From: Planctomycetaceae bacterium
GTDB lineage: Bacteria > Planctomycetota > Planctomycetia > Planctomycetales > Planctomycetaceae
Assembly (NCBI GenBank): GCA_041398825.1
Contig: JAWKTX010000001.1
Span: forward strand, 62,001 to 126,000
Direction: 5' to 3'
Length of the DNA: 64,000 nt
Below, piece by piece: positions 25,308 to 36,000 of the stretch. The notes under the pieces were generated by a model. That model did no database searches. It was not told the DNA's origin and saw nothing but the letters and a program-made list of their open reading frames with translations. How positions within the stretch are numbered: position 1 is the stretch's first letter; each line of letters opens with the position of its first letter. The translations under genes were made by a program, and so were the position numbers.

Positions 25308-26692
<1,385 letters not shown>

Positions 26693-26737
26693 CGTTGTCT
26701 ATCCAATGTCAAGGCTGATGAAGGAGTCTTCATTTCA

Positions 26738-26829
26738 CTGTCCGCTCAAAAACCGGGGCAGGCAGGACGACTGGAAACCATCGTGTTGTCAGGTCTCCCG
26801 CTCGAGCCAGTTCCGTTTTCAACAGGCTG
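26738..26829 (+). repeat. Terminal-inverted-repeat element, copy R1
   Basis: This 92-bp copy starts CTGTCCG and ends CAACAGGCTG. It shares with R2-R4 a GGCAGG block, an AAACCATCGTGT centre and a CTCGAGCCAG right half. Its right end touches the stop codon of the minus-strand remnant at 26830. Confidence 0.8.
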
Positions 26830-27260
26830 CTAACTCGACTTATCGTCTGGCACGACCTGACAAGTTTTTCCAGTGCAGACCTTCTCTTTCTCGCAAGGCC
26901 GCTGGTTCAAAGTGACTGAGCGTTCGCAAACGTCCGCCCCCTGAGGACAATCGATCTGGTTGCGGCCAATCATTTGAAATTCGGCGTCGGTGATGAGAAG
27001 AACCTTTGGATCACGATAGCAGCCGAACCGACAGCAGTCGTTGACAAAGTTGCAGTCTGCATTCCCGAACGCGAGTGTCCGCTTATGGTAGCGTGCTAAC
27101 CTCCGAACTTGAATTGACCACCGTACTCGTGAATGTCGTTCTGCTGAATTCCATCAGCAAACTCTCCCGGGACGATAACTTGTTCTTTCGGAAAACCAAT
27201 CTCTACTGCACCCTGGACGGCTTTCTCCTGCTTCCTTCTCGTTACCGGCCTGAAACACAA
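26830..27260 (-). pseudogene. Broken cysteine-rich gene remnant
   Basis: On the minus strand two open frames read as natural protein. The upstream one (27260-27096) runs to VPGEFADGIQQNDIHEYGG and stops at a TAG. The downstream one (open from about 27150 to the TAG at 26830) reads GNADCNFVNDCCRFGCYRDP, then IDCPQGADVCERS and KVCTGKTCQVV, with about ten cysteines. Neither has a convincing start, and they lie in different frames, so a frameshift broke one gene, or two genes were fragmented. The cysteine spacing suggests a small disulfide- or metal-bound extracellular domain. Confidence 0.45.
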
Positions 27261-27280
27261 GTACAAACGTCGCGGTCTGT

Positions 27281-28132
27281 TCAGTCTCTTACAGATGTTC
27301 TGAGAAGCATTCCGGGATGATCGGTGTAGAGTCGTTCAACTCCCATGCCGAGCAGCTTGACCACCAATGCCCGGTCATTAACCGTCCATGCTCCAGTTTC
27401 TATCCCTGCAGCTTGGATCTTCCGGACTTTTTCAGGTGTGACGCCGCTGTGGTGAAGCACTAGAGACTCGAATCCATATTGTTTGGCTATCCGTATATCT
27501 TCGTCGATATCTGTATCGGCCCCCCGGTCCCAGAATACGGGGATGTCAATTGCCAGCCTCTTCACCTCTTTCATGTAGTTCAGATTTCCGTCATTGAAGC
27601 CCACCCATCGTTCGGCATTCATTGCTTTGACGAGAGCGATAGCGTCAGAAACGCAGTCCATCTTGGGCTGGATGGAAACCCGAGTGCGTTCCTGCTTCAT
27701 GACCAGCCGCAATACATCTTCCAGCAGCGGAATCTTTTGAACGGGGCATTCCTCGAACGATTTGCCGGTACGACGGCGGAAGTCGGTGCCAACATCGACG
27801 CCAAGTAATTCGGCATAAGTGGAAGCGGCGACGTCGAGGTTCCTGTCGCCCACACGCACGGTCGTGTTGTCATGTATGACGACCAGTTTGCGATCGACCG
27901 TGCGAAAAATGTCCAGTTCGATCCAGTCGGCTCCGACTTCGACACCACTTTCGAAGGCCGGCAGGGTATTCTCGGGGAATTCACCCGAATTACCTCGGTG
28001 CGCCGTTACGCCGTTCTTAAGAAACGACTTATCTGGCTCTATCGCTACTGACGATGAGACGGCACAAAACGCAACGGTTAGCCACAGCAAGGATTTCACT
28101 AAGCAGCCCGGTAAGAAGGTGTCGTTCATCAT
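27281..28132 (-). CDS. Exported glycerophosphodiester phosphodiesterase
   Basis: The 283-residue protein has a signal peptide (SLLWLTVAFCAVSSSVA) and the GDPD catalytic set: AHRGNSGEFPENTLPAF near residue 45, WIELDIFRT near 73, VIHDNTTVR near 88, and a C-terminal AWTVND near 250. It cleaves glycerophosphodiesters into glycerol-3-phosphate and an alcohol in the periplasm or outside. Its start overlaps the esterase stop by 4 bp, so both come from one transcript. Confidence 0.9.
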   Translation of the reverse strand: MMNDTFLPGCLVKSLLWLTVAFCAVSSSVAIEPDKSFLKNGVTAHRGNSGEFPENTLPAFESGVEVGADWIELDIFRTVDRKLVVIHDNTTVRVGDRNLDVAASTYAELLGVDVGTDFRRRTGKSFEECPVQKIPLLEDVLRLVMKQERTRVSIQPKMDCVSDAIALVKAMNAERWVGFNDGNLNYMKEVKRLAIDIPVFWDRGADTDIDEDIRIAKQYGFESLVLHHSGVTPEKVRKIQAAGIETGAWTVNDRALVVKLLGMGVERLYTDHPGMLLRTSVRD

Positions 28133-29949
28133 CTGTTTTCACTTTCCTGCAAGTACAACCTTTGTACCTTTGGCTGCTGCCCTTTCCAGCTTTTACTCCC
28201 AAACAACTTGCCATCTTTTTCGAAGTAGGCCCGCAGGCTCAGCAGATCGATATTCTTCCACGACGACAGCTTCTGGCCGGTTGTCGCGGTGAAAGCATCC
28301 GGCAGAAGGGAGAGAGTTTCCGGCTTGCCGCCTCGGAGTCTTATGACTGCCACGAACTCCTGTGAGTTACCTCGATACGAGCGGAAGAAGTTCTCCGTCA
28401 GGACAATGACCAGCTCGTTTTCGTACTCTGCCTGCGCTTCAAGAACAAGCTTTTGATTGGACTGACCCTGCCACCTGGGATCGCTGAGCTTGCGTGTCGA
28501 GTATTCCCAGTGATGCCTATTGTTCGCGGAGAGCTTGTACCAGTCCTGCCAACCATGTGAGAAGTCGTCAATCAGGGAACTTCTGGTGTCCGTGGCTTTC
28601 GTTTCAGCCCGGCGCAGATCGTCTGGAGTCGCCGTATGCAGCATTGAGCTGATCGCCAATCTGTCGGTCGGCTCTGATTGAGGAGCAGCCGGACTCACCG
28701 GAATCCTGTAGTAGATATTCGCATAGGCAAAAAGTGGTTGTTTGACGCTCAGGATGGGCAACTTTGCGGTCCATACGCTTTCGTCATTCGTCGCTTCAGC
28801 CGTTCGCCAGAACCGTGCCTGCGGATCAGGATCAAGGGAATACAAGAGTTGAACTCGGTCAATCGGCAGGGAGGTGTCGGGTGAGATCCGGAGGACTGGA
28901 ATACCATCATCGGTCGTCAGCATCAGATTCGATTCCGGCGTCTTCGGAAACTTGAAAGTCTCTTTGAGGAACTGATCGATCCAGAGCGGCCTCGCCACTG
29001 CGAACTCTGGTGTGAACCGATGATTCATGTGCGGTGTGAAGGCGTAGCGGACATTCTCGTGCGGAATGAGCTCCCCCGTGCGATACGTGTCGTCCATGAT
29101 GCCATGGAAGTCGTTCGTCGCCCCCAGCCAGAGCAGCGGAGCCCTGATCAGCGATGCATACGATTCGAAGCCGATGGTTGCATTGTACAGGCCCACATCT
29201 CCGTTGGGCGTTTGCTTTCGCTGTTTGGGCAGAAGTGGCCACGGCTGAGTGCGAAAGCCTGATCCGCCGACGGACGGGACCGCGGCTTTTACGCGATCAT
29301 CTGTTCCAGCGACATAGATGGTCAGATTGCCGCCCATCGAATGGCCGTAAACCCCAAGCTTGTCGGGATCAACTTCGGTTTGCTGCTCCAGGAACGTCAG
29401 TCCTCGTCTGGCGCCCAGCGTCAGCAGGTACCAGTTGTTGTTGCGAGGAGAATCGACCGGATCAAGATAGTTCTTACCGGTTTTCAGGTTGAAATAGCCG
29501 GGGACGTTCTGCTGGGTCGGATCAACGGCCCCCCAGTCTGTGTTCGGGTCGCCTTCCTTCGCCTCTTCCATCTCTCGACCGCCCCAGTTGATCGACAGGC
29601 AGGCGTAACCACGCTTCGCATAGAACTCAACTTCGTGCAGAAAAGCTCGCTGACCACCGCCATGCAGGTGTAACAACCCCGGCCGCTTCTCTGCGCCTTC
29701 TGGAAAAGCGAAGAACGCTGCCATACGAGCCGGTTGGCCCTTGAAACTCCCGATGTGGAACGTGATGTAGCGGTAGACGACAGCGTCCTTTTCCCATTCC
29801 CGCACAACTCTGGTATCGAGCGGGTCTGTTCGGGGATCGAAGTCGGCAAAGAGTTCCTTGACTGTAGTGGGGACTTTGGGTTCGTCAGCGGCCATGTCTA
29901 TGCACGAGAAGAGGCCGACAACGGTGGTGATGATCCAGACACGATTCAC
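28129..29949 (-). CDS. Exported alpha/beta hydrolase (acetyl-xylan-esterase-like)
   Basis: The 606-residue protein has a leader (VWIITTVVGLFSCIDMA), an alpha/beta-hydrolase core with the nucleophile elbow GVYGHSMGGN near residue 202, PGLLHLHGGGQ near 93, and PLLWLGATNDFHG near 276 (acid Asp region). It is followed by about 230 residues of a beta-rich C-terminal part with two halves. The fold and length resemble planctomycete prolyl-oligopeptidase or acetyl-xylan-esterase-like proteins; the substrate is unknown. It heads the operon with the glycerophosphodiesterase. Confidence 0.82.
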   Translation of the reverse strand: MNRVWIITTVVGLFSCIDMAADEPKVPTTVKELFADFDPRTDPLDTRVVREWEKDAVVYRYITFHIGSFKGQPARMAAFFAFPEGAEKRPGLLHLHGGGQRAFLHEVEFYAKRGYACLSINWGGREMEEAKEGDPNTDWGAVDPTQQNVPGYFNLKTGKNYLDPVDSPRNNNWYLLTLGARRGLTFLEQQTEVDPDKLGVYGHSMGGNLTIYVAGTDDRVKAAVPSVGGSGFRTQPWPLLPKQRKQTPNGDVGLYNATIGFESYASLIRAPLLWLGATNDFHGIMDDTYRTGELIPHENVRYAFTPHMNHRFTPEFAVARPLWIDQFLKETFKFPKTPESNLMLTTDDGIPVLRISPDTSLPIDRVQLLYSLDPDPQARFWRTAEATNDESVWTAKLPILSVKQPLFAYANIYYRIPVSPAAPQSEPTDRLAISSMLHTATPDDLRRAETKATDTRSSLIDDFSHGWQDWYKLSANNRHHWEYSTRKLSDPRWQGQSNQKLVLEAQAEYENELVIVLTENFFRSYRGNSQEFVAVIRLRGGKPETLSLLPDAFTATTGQKLSSWKNIDLLSLRAYFEKDGKLFGSKSWKGQQPKVQRLYLQESENR

Positions 29950-30099
29950 TTGTATGCCTTACTGAAAACCACGATTTTCACTTGGACGGAAACATTGAGC
30001 GTACTGAGTTCTTCGACCATCAGTGTGTTCGTATCTTCGTGATTGAAGCCACCAGAGCCAACCCATACCTGCGGATCTCCTTGATGGAGCCGCTCTGAC

Positions 30100-30234
30100 A
30101 TGCTTCCTGAATACATCTGGCACGCCTTGCGGCAGCAGCCAACCCAGAGTGATGTTGTGTTTCCAGACGGTGATGATTACTTCTACTCGCTGATTGAACA
30201 GATCTCCCCGAACAATAGCGATCTTGTTCGGTGA
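30100..30234 (+). pseudogene. Small open frame, likely gene remnant
   Basis: ATG 30100 to TGA 30234 encodes 44 residues (MLPEYIWHALRQQPTQ...DLVR) that read like real protein. Just upstream, a different frame from about 29949 to the TGA at 30096 also reads like protein (NIERTEFFDHQCVRIFVIEA) but has no start. The two may be halves of one decayed gene, with the 5' end lost at the divergent esterase. No family is recognised. Confidence 0.3.
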
Positions 30235-30320
30235 TCCGTTGCAAAAGCTTCTGGTACATTTCCGGAGCGGATGTATTCGGCGTTATTTCGGGGATGGTAT
30301 TCGGAGACTGCAGCACGGAC

Positions 30321-30902
30321 ATGGTGGCGCAGGTGCAAACAATTGAACTCAGGGACGGTGGCGTCCTGCTGTACGACGAGATGTTTCTGCCTGCTGAACT
30401 GGCTGATCGCTACTTCGTCACGGTCAGGGGTGAGTGCCTCTGGGAGCAGAAGCCTGGGATCTTCGGACATATGCAGCCACGGCTGATTGCTTCCTTCGGT
30501 GATGAAGGCGTTACCTATCGATATTCAGGAACAACCAACATTGCTCTTCCCTGGACCAGGACATTGCTGGAGATCAAAGAGAAGATTGAGGCCATTCATG
30601 GACAGTACAATTACTGTCTGCTGAACCGCTATCGTTCTGGCCAGGATAGTATGGGGATGCACGCCGATAATGAGCCTGAAATGGGAAATGTGATTGGCTC
30701 CGTGTCGTTGGGGGCGACTCGGAAATTTCGTATCAAACATAACAAGTCCAAAGAGACGATGACATTCTCACTGGCTCACGGTTCGCTTCTGATCATGGCC
30801 GGAACTATGCAACAGTTTTGGAAGCACGAGATCCCAAAGACCAGGAAGAATGTTGGAGAACGAATTAACCTGACATACCGGCAGATTATTGAGCCAACCT
30901 GA
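30321..30902 (+). CDS. AlkB-type 2-oxoglutarate/Fe(II) dioxygenase
   Basis: From ATG 30321 the 193-residue protein shows the AlkB iron site: His114 and Asp116 in MGMHADNEP, His169 in QFWKHEIPK, and the 2-oxoglutarate arginines in RINLTYRQI. The LNRYRSGQDSMG and ATRKFRIKH segments match bacterial AlkB homologues of the ALKBH2/3-like group. These enzymes remove alkyl groups from DNA or RNA bases. The frame extends to 30231, but the extra residues lack conservation. It is followed tail to tail by a small minus-strand frame. Confidence 0.9.
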   Translation: MVAQVQTIELRDGGVLLYDEMFLPAELADRYFVTVRGECLWEQKPGIFGHMQPRLIASFGDEGVTYRYSGTTNIALPWTRTLLEIKEKIEAIHGQYNYCLLNRYRSGQDSMGMHADNEPEMGNVIGSVSLGATRKFRIKHNKSKETMTFSLAHGSLLIMAGTMQQFWKHEIPKTRKNVGERINLTYRQIIEPT

Positions 30903-31134
30903 CAACCAAAGCTCCTGTCAGTCGCTGATTGAAATCGCACATGGCGAAGAAACGAAAGGCATCACCCCCGCCTGCAAGCTCATTCCATTGTCCGGGGAGA
31001 AACAACATCAGGAACTCGCGAATGGTATTGGAGAAGTTGGTCTCCGGAATCATCCTGCGTTGCTCAATGACAAGGTCTCTGATGCAGAACCGATAGGCGG
31101 TCTGTAAATTGGCAGGTGTCGACCCCGAATTCAT
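30886..31134 (-). CDS. Possible small hypothetical protein
   Basis: A minus-strand frame from ATG 31134 encodes 82 residues with protein-like composition: LQTAYRFCIRDLVIEQRR, then TNFSNTIREFLMLFLPG. It ends 17 bp inside the AlkB gene, tail to tail. A shadow frame is possible, but the opposite strand offers nothing better in this gap. No family is recognised. Confidence 0.3.
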   Translation of the reverse strand: MNSGSTPANLQTAYRFCIRDLVIEQRRMIPETNFSNTIREFLMLFLPGQWNELAGGGDAFRFFAMCDFNQRLTGALVVRLAQ

Positions 31135-31233
31135 CAAGCGGATGGGATCTGGTTCGCCCCCTGCAGTTGCAGTGTTTCGCAAAACCAAAAGCCGGTATTT
31201 TGTTGAAAGAGTTCAGAATTGTGGAAATAGATC

Positions 31234-31764
31234 ATGCCTAAAGTTGTCTTGTTCATCGCCACGAGCCTCGATGGCTACATCGCCAGATCTGATGGAACCG
31301 TGGACTGGCTGTTTCACGATGCTGACTATGGTTATACCGAGTTCATGGGGGCGTTGGATGCCGTGGTGATGGGACGGACGACGTGGGAACAAGCGAAGAC
31401 TTTCGAGGAAGTTCCGTTTGTCCGAAAACAGGTGTTTGTCTTTTCGCGGACGCTTCCAGCTTCGAGCGACAAACGTGTTCACCATGTTCATGGGGAAGTC
31501 GGGAGCGTCGTGGCTGCGATACGGCAGAATCTTCAACAAGACATTTGGCTGGTTGGCGGAGGCGATCTGATTCGCCAGTTTATCTCGCGTCGCTTGATTG
31601 ATGAATTCCGTCTGTTCGTGCATCCGATCATCCTGGGAGAGGGCATCCCACTGTTTCTTTGTCACTCTGAACGAACGAATCTCAAGTTTGAGGGAATCCA
31701 GTCCTTTCCCAGCGGGTTGGTCGAACTTCGGTATCGGCTGGGGCAGGGCGGATCAACGGCATGA
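31234..31764 (+). CDS. RibD C-terminal/dihydrofolate-reductase-like oxidoreductase
   Basis: The 176-residue protein has the DHFR-fold pattern of the RibD-C group: VVLFIATSLDGYIAR at the N-terminus, AVVMGRTTWEQA near 45, DIWLVGGGDLIRQFISRRLIDEF near 103 and PIILGEGIPLF near 130. The GGG loop binds NADPH. Stand-alone members are of uncertain substrate. It is followed after about 180 bp by the radical SAM gene in the same direction. Confidence 0.88.
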   Translation: MPKVVLFIATSLDGYIARSDGTVDWLFHDADYGYTEFMGALDAVVMGRTTWEQAKTFEEVPFVRKQVFVFSRTLPASSDKRVHHVHGEVGSVVAAIRQNLQQDIWLVGGGDLIRQFISRRLIDEFRLFVHPIILGEGIPLFLCHSERTNLKFEGIQSFPSGLVELRYRLGQGGSTA

Positions 31765-31945
31765 GTGGGGGTCCTGACGCGAACGAGCGATCAATGACGA
31801 CATCGCCTCTGCCTGGTGGCGACGCCAGGCACTGGTCAGGCAGATGGCAAAGTGCAGGCTTCTTCGATTTCGCGGACGGTCTCCCGTACAATCACACAAG
31901 ATCAGGCTGTTCCTGCCTCACACCCAATATGAAAGCGACACAAGA

Positions 31946-33004
31946 ATGCGTCACGGTTCCAATCTCAACCCGCCGAATCGATTTGAGTCGATTCATCGGG
32001 AAGCAGACCTGGAGCATTTTGAATGGGACCAGGAATATTTGCGTGAACTTTCCCATCGCAGGGTTGAGTACATCGACGATGCGTCCAGGAGCATCATTTC
32101 GGAGAATACTTCCCCTGATATTCCCTTCCGATACAGCATTAACCCGTACCGTGGATGTGCCCACGCCTGTTCCTATTGCTATGCTCGTCCGAGCCATGAA
32201 TACCTGGGGCTCGATGCCGGGCTCGACTTCGAAACGAGGATTGTCGTCAAGCATAACGCTGCTCAGTTGTTCCGTGACTTCTTGTCCAACAGGAAGTGGA
32301 AACCCGAACCGATCACTTTTTCGGGAGTTACAGACTGCTACCAACCGGTGGAACGAGAATTACGTATCACACGGCAATGTCTTGAAGTCGCTTTGGAGTG
32401 TCGCCAACCGGTGAACATCATCACAAAGAACGCCCTGGTTCTCCGAGATCTGGAGATACTCAAGCAACTCGCAGCCAGGAACCTTGTTCACGTTTTTCTT
32501 TCCATCACCAGCCTCAATCCAGAGCTTGCCCGTGACATGGAACCCCGAACAAGTATCCCGGCAGCTCGCCTGCGGGCCGTACGAATGCTGTCAGAGTCGG
32601 GGGTGCCTGTCGGCGTGATGACGGCCCCTGTTATCCCCGGACTCAATGATTCTGAAATTCCCGGACTTCTGTCGGCGGCAAAGGAAGCCGGGGCGATCTC
32701 TGCCAGTTACATCCTGCTGCGGCTCCCGCTGACCGTGGAACCTGTCTTTATCGAATGGCTGCAACGGGTCCTTCCGGCGAAAGCAGATATGATTCTTGGT
32801 CGAATTCGTGAAACACGTGACGGTCAGATGAACAGCGCTGCATTTGGTGAAAGAATGCGCGGTACCGGAATCATTGCCGAGCAAATCAGAAACATGTTTC
32901 ATCTTTTTCGACAACGGAACTTGCTTGAAGCTCGACTGCCACCATTGAATTGCGATTTGTTCAGACCTCCTGCAGACAGATCCGGGCAGCTGAGATTGTT
33001 CTGA
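31946..33004 (+). CDS. PA0069-family radical SAM protein
   Basis: From ATG 31946 the 352-residue protein has the iron-sulfur motif CAHACSYCYARP (Cys71, Cys75, Cys78), the SINPYRGC lead-in, and later segments (KHNAAQLFRDFL, FSGVTDCYQPVE, VMTAPVIPGLND) typical of the PA0069/SplB-like group. These use S-adenosylmethionine to make a radical; the target of PA0069 proteins is not known. The open frame reaches back to 31844 but without conserved residues. Confidence 0.87.
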   Translation: MRHGSNLNPPNRFESIHREADLEHFEWDQEYLRELSHRRVEYIDDASRSIISENTSPDIPFRYSINPYRGCAHACSYCYARPSHEYLGLDAGLDFETRIVVKHNAAQLFRDFLSNRKWKPEPITFSGVTDCYQPVERELRITRQCLEVALECRQPVNIITKNALVLRDLEILKQLAARNLVHVFLSITSLNPELARDMEPRTSIPAARLRAVRMLSESGVPVGVMTAPVIPGLNDSEIPGLLSAAKEAGAISASYILLRLPLTVEPVFIEWLQRVLPAKADMILGRIRETRDGQMNSAAFGERMRGTGIIAEQIRNMFHLFRQRNLLEARLPPLNCDLFRPPADRSGQLRLF

Positions 33005-33074
33005 TTCGACATTCTGAGACCTTGTGTGAATCTTCAAACCTCGTCTTCTTCAGAACAGTGCACAGGAATCCATC

Positions 33075-36000
33075 GTGTCAAAAAGTTCTACACCTGTTTC
33101 TGATCGTCGAATATCTCTGTCGCCTGTTGTCCTCCTGATGGTCGTCTGCACTGCATTACCCCTGCGGGGTTATGCCGACGAACAACTTCTTCAGTCGTTA
33201 ATGCAGCAGTCGCCCGAAGTTCTTGCGGCGAAGGTGCATTTGCGAGGTGATCCAAAGCGCGGCGCTGTGGTGTTCTTTAAATCCGCAGCGGGGTGTGTTC
33301 GTTGCCACGGCGTTGGAAGGAACTCTTCGCCTTTGGGCCCGGACTTTGCAACGTTGTCTGCGAATGTCAAAGATGGAATGATTGACGGTCGCCCGGTGAC
33401 GGAGCATATCGTGGATTCCGTTTTGCGACCGTCGCACTCGATTCGCAAAGGTTTTGAAACTGTCACTGTGCTGACACTGGATGGCCAAACTCAAAGTGGC
33501 GTGGTTGCTCGCCAGGCTGACGGCGAAATTGTTTTGCGTGACGCTGCTGATCTCCAGAAGGAAATCACCATCGCACGGTCAAACATTGACGAGATGACAG
33601 TTTCCAGAACATCCATGATGCCGGAGGGACTTGCCGGTGCTTTGTTTGACGAAGGCGAATTTTACTGTCTTGTGAAATATCTGTCGGAAGTCATAGAGGG
33701 TGGTATTGATCGACAACGTCTGCTGCAGCCATCCGACGATGAATTGATCGTGAAGGACGACTCCGTTGGGCTTAATCATGCAGGTATTCTTCTATCGCTC
33801 GGAAGTCGCGATCTTCAGCGTGGGCGCGAGATCTTCCAGGGGCACTGCAGAAATTGTCATGGCACCGCCGGCGACACACCCACCCTTCCTTCTGCCCGAG
33901 CCTTTGGGAAACAGCCGCTGAAGTTCGGAGCAGATCCCTACCAGATGTTGCTGACTTTGACTCGGGGCAATGGTTTGATGTCGCCGATGCAGCATCTCTC
34001 ACCGCGAGAACGGTATCAGGTGATTCACTTCATTCGTGAAGAATTAATGAAGCCGGCGAATCCCTCTTATGTGGCGATCGACGAGGAATACCTGCAGAGT
34101 CTTCCGAAAGGAACAGGCACAGGCGATGAACAGCAGACCGGTGAACGTGACTTTGGTCCTGTCCTTGGTTCTCAGCTCGGAAACGCCGTGAACAACGCTC
34201 TGACTTATCGTCTTCCTGATGACATTACTGTCAGCTACGACCTGCACCGGATGCAGATTGCTGATGCCTGGGCGGGCGGTTTTCTGAATCTCTCAGAGAC
34301 TCAGCACTACCGCCAGCGGGGTGAGAGAATGCCTCGTGTTGATGGAGATCGGATTCCGGGATTGAATACCTGGCAGTGGGCGTTCAGGGGTTCGTTTGAT
34401 ATCCCTGCCGATGCCAAACCACCGCGGGGCCCCGTGAACCCGGAACGCATGCAGTATTTTGGTCATTACCTCCATGGTGACCGTGCCGTGATGAGCTATG
34501 CGATTCAGGGGCGGCGCATTCTTGAAACAGTGCAGGCGTCGTCAGATGAGCCAAACGTAAATGAACGCATCTTTTCCGGTTCAGTGGTGACACTTCGTCA
34601 TACGCTCCGTATCGAACCCGGGACAGAGCCGCTAATGCTGACGGTCGCAGAGTTGCCGAATAGTCTGGATGGATCTGCCGTTGTCGTTCCGACAGATTTG
34701 GTTTCAGAATCACGGATTGGGCAATCCCTCGTTGGCCATCCCGAACCATCTCGAGTTGGGACGCCGGTTCCTGTTTCTGATCGGACGGCCATGCTGACCG
34801 CGCCCCCGGACAGGAGCAGTCGCGGACCACGTATGTCGAATGAAGCCATGCATGTTGTGCGAGCAGAAGAGGCTCGCAAACTGGATCTGGGCACTACCGA
34901 TCGCACCGTGATTGTCCGCTTTCGAACTGAGAATGACGGAACTTTGGTTGCCTCGACTCCGGATCGAGGCGAATGGAAGCCGGATGGGAAAACCTTGTTT
35001 GTGCGAGGCGGCCGTCTAGTGTTCGACATTGGCTGGGTGGGCGCCCTGGTTGGCAGGATTCCGGTCAGTGACGGGAAATGGCACACCGCCGCGCTGGTCG
35101 TGACAGCTGATGAAACCCGGCTTTATGTGGATGGGAAGCTTGATGGGGTTCGGAAGGGTTTTCGTCGAGATCCCGTGGCGGGGCATGTGCTGAAAATTGG
35201 GGCCACCGCTACCAATTTTGGAGGCGATTTCTCAGGCGAACTGGAATGGGTGACCGTGATTGATTCGGCGATGAGCGACGAAGCTCTGGCCTCTCAGGGC
35301 AATGTCGCCGAACGGCCACCGCGAAAGGCATTATTTGTCTGGGTTCCACCACACAACCATCCAGCACAGTCAGGTTCCGGGACCACAGCGGGCACTCCGC
35401 GGGTTGTCAACGCGGCTCAGGTGGCGGGCGATGTTGAAGGACTTCAATGGATTTCGAGCTTTGAGGATCGCATCGTCCTGGGCATTCCTGCCAGCGACAA
35501 AGTGCAACTGATTCAGATCAGTCGAGCATCGTTTGAGACGACGGAACAGAACATTGAGGCCTGGAGAGGCGGGGAGATTTCGTTGCCGCTGTGGTCGGCG
35601 AAAGAGGAACCCCAGGGCTCCGTCGAAGATCTGGGGCAACTCCTGCAGGGTGGTCCCACGCGCTGGCCGCAGTTGCTGACGGTCAGGGGACAGTTGGGCG
35701 AATCCATCAACGGCTACGCGCTGGATTCGATCCCTGTCCCATTTGAGAATCCCTGGAATTCCTGGCTCCGAACCAGCGCTCTGGATTTCTTTTCTGATGG
35801 GCGTGCCGTCGTAACGACTCACGGCGGTGATGTGTTCATCATTTCGGGGATCGATGCCTCTCTGCGGCAGGTCCGGTGGAAACGCTTTGCTGCCGGCCTT
35901 TTTGAACCGTTTGGAGTGCGCGTTGTCAATGACACGATTTACGTGACCTGCCGTGACGGGCTCAAGCGGCTGCACGATTTTGATGACAATGGCGAAGCGG

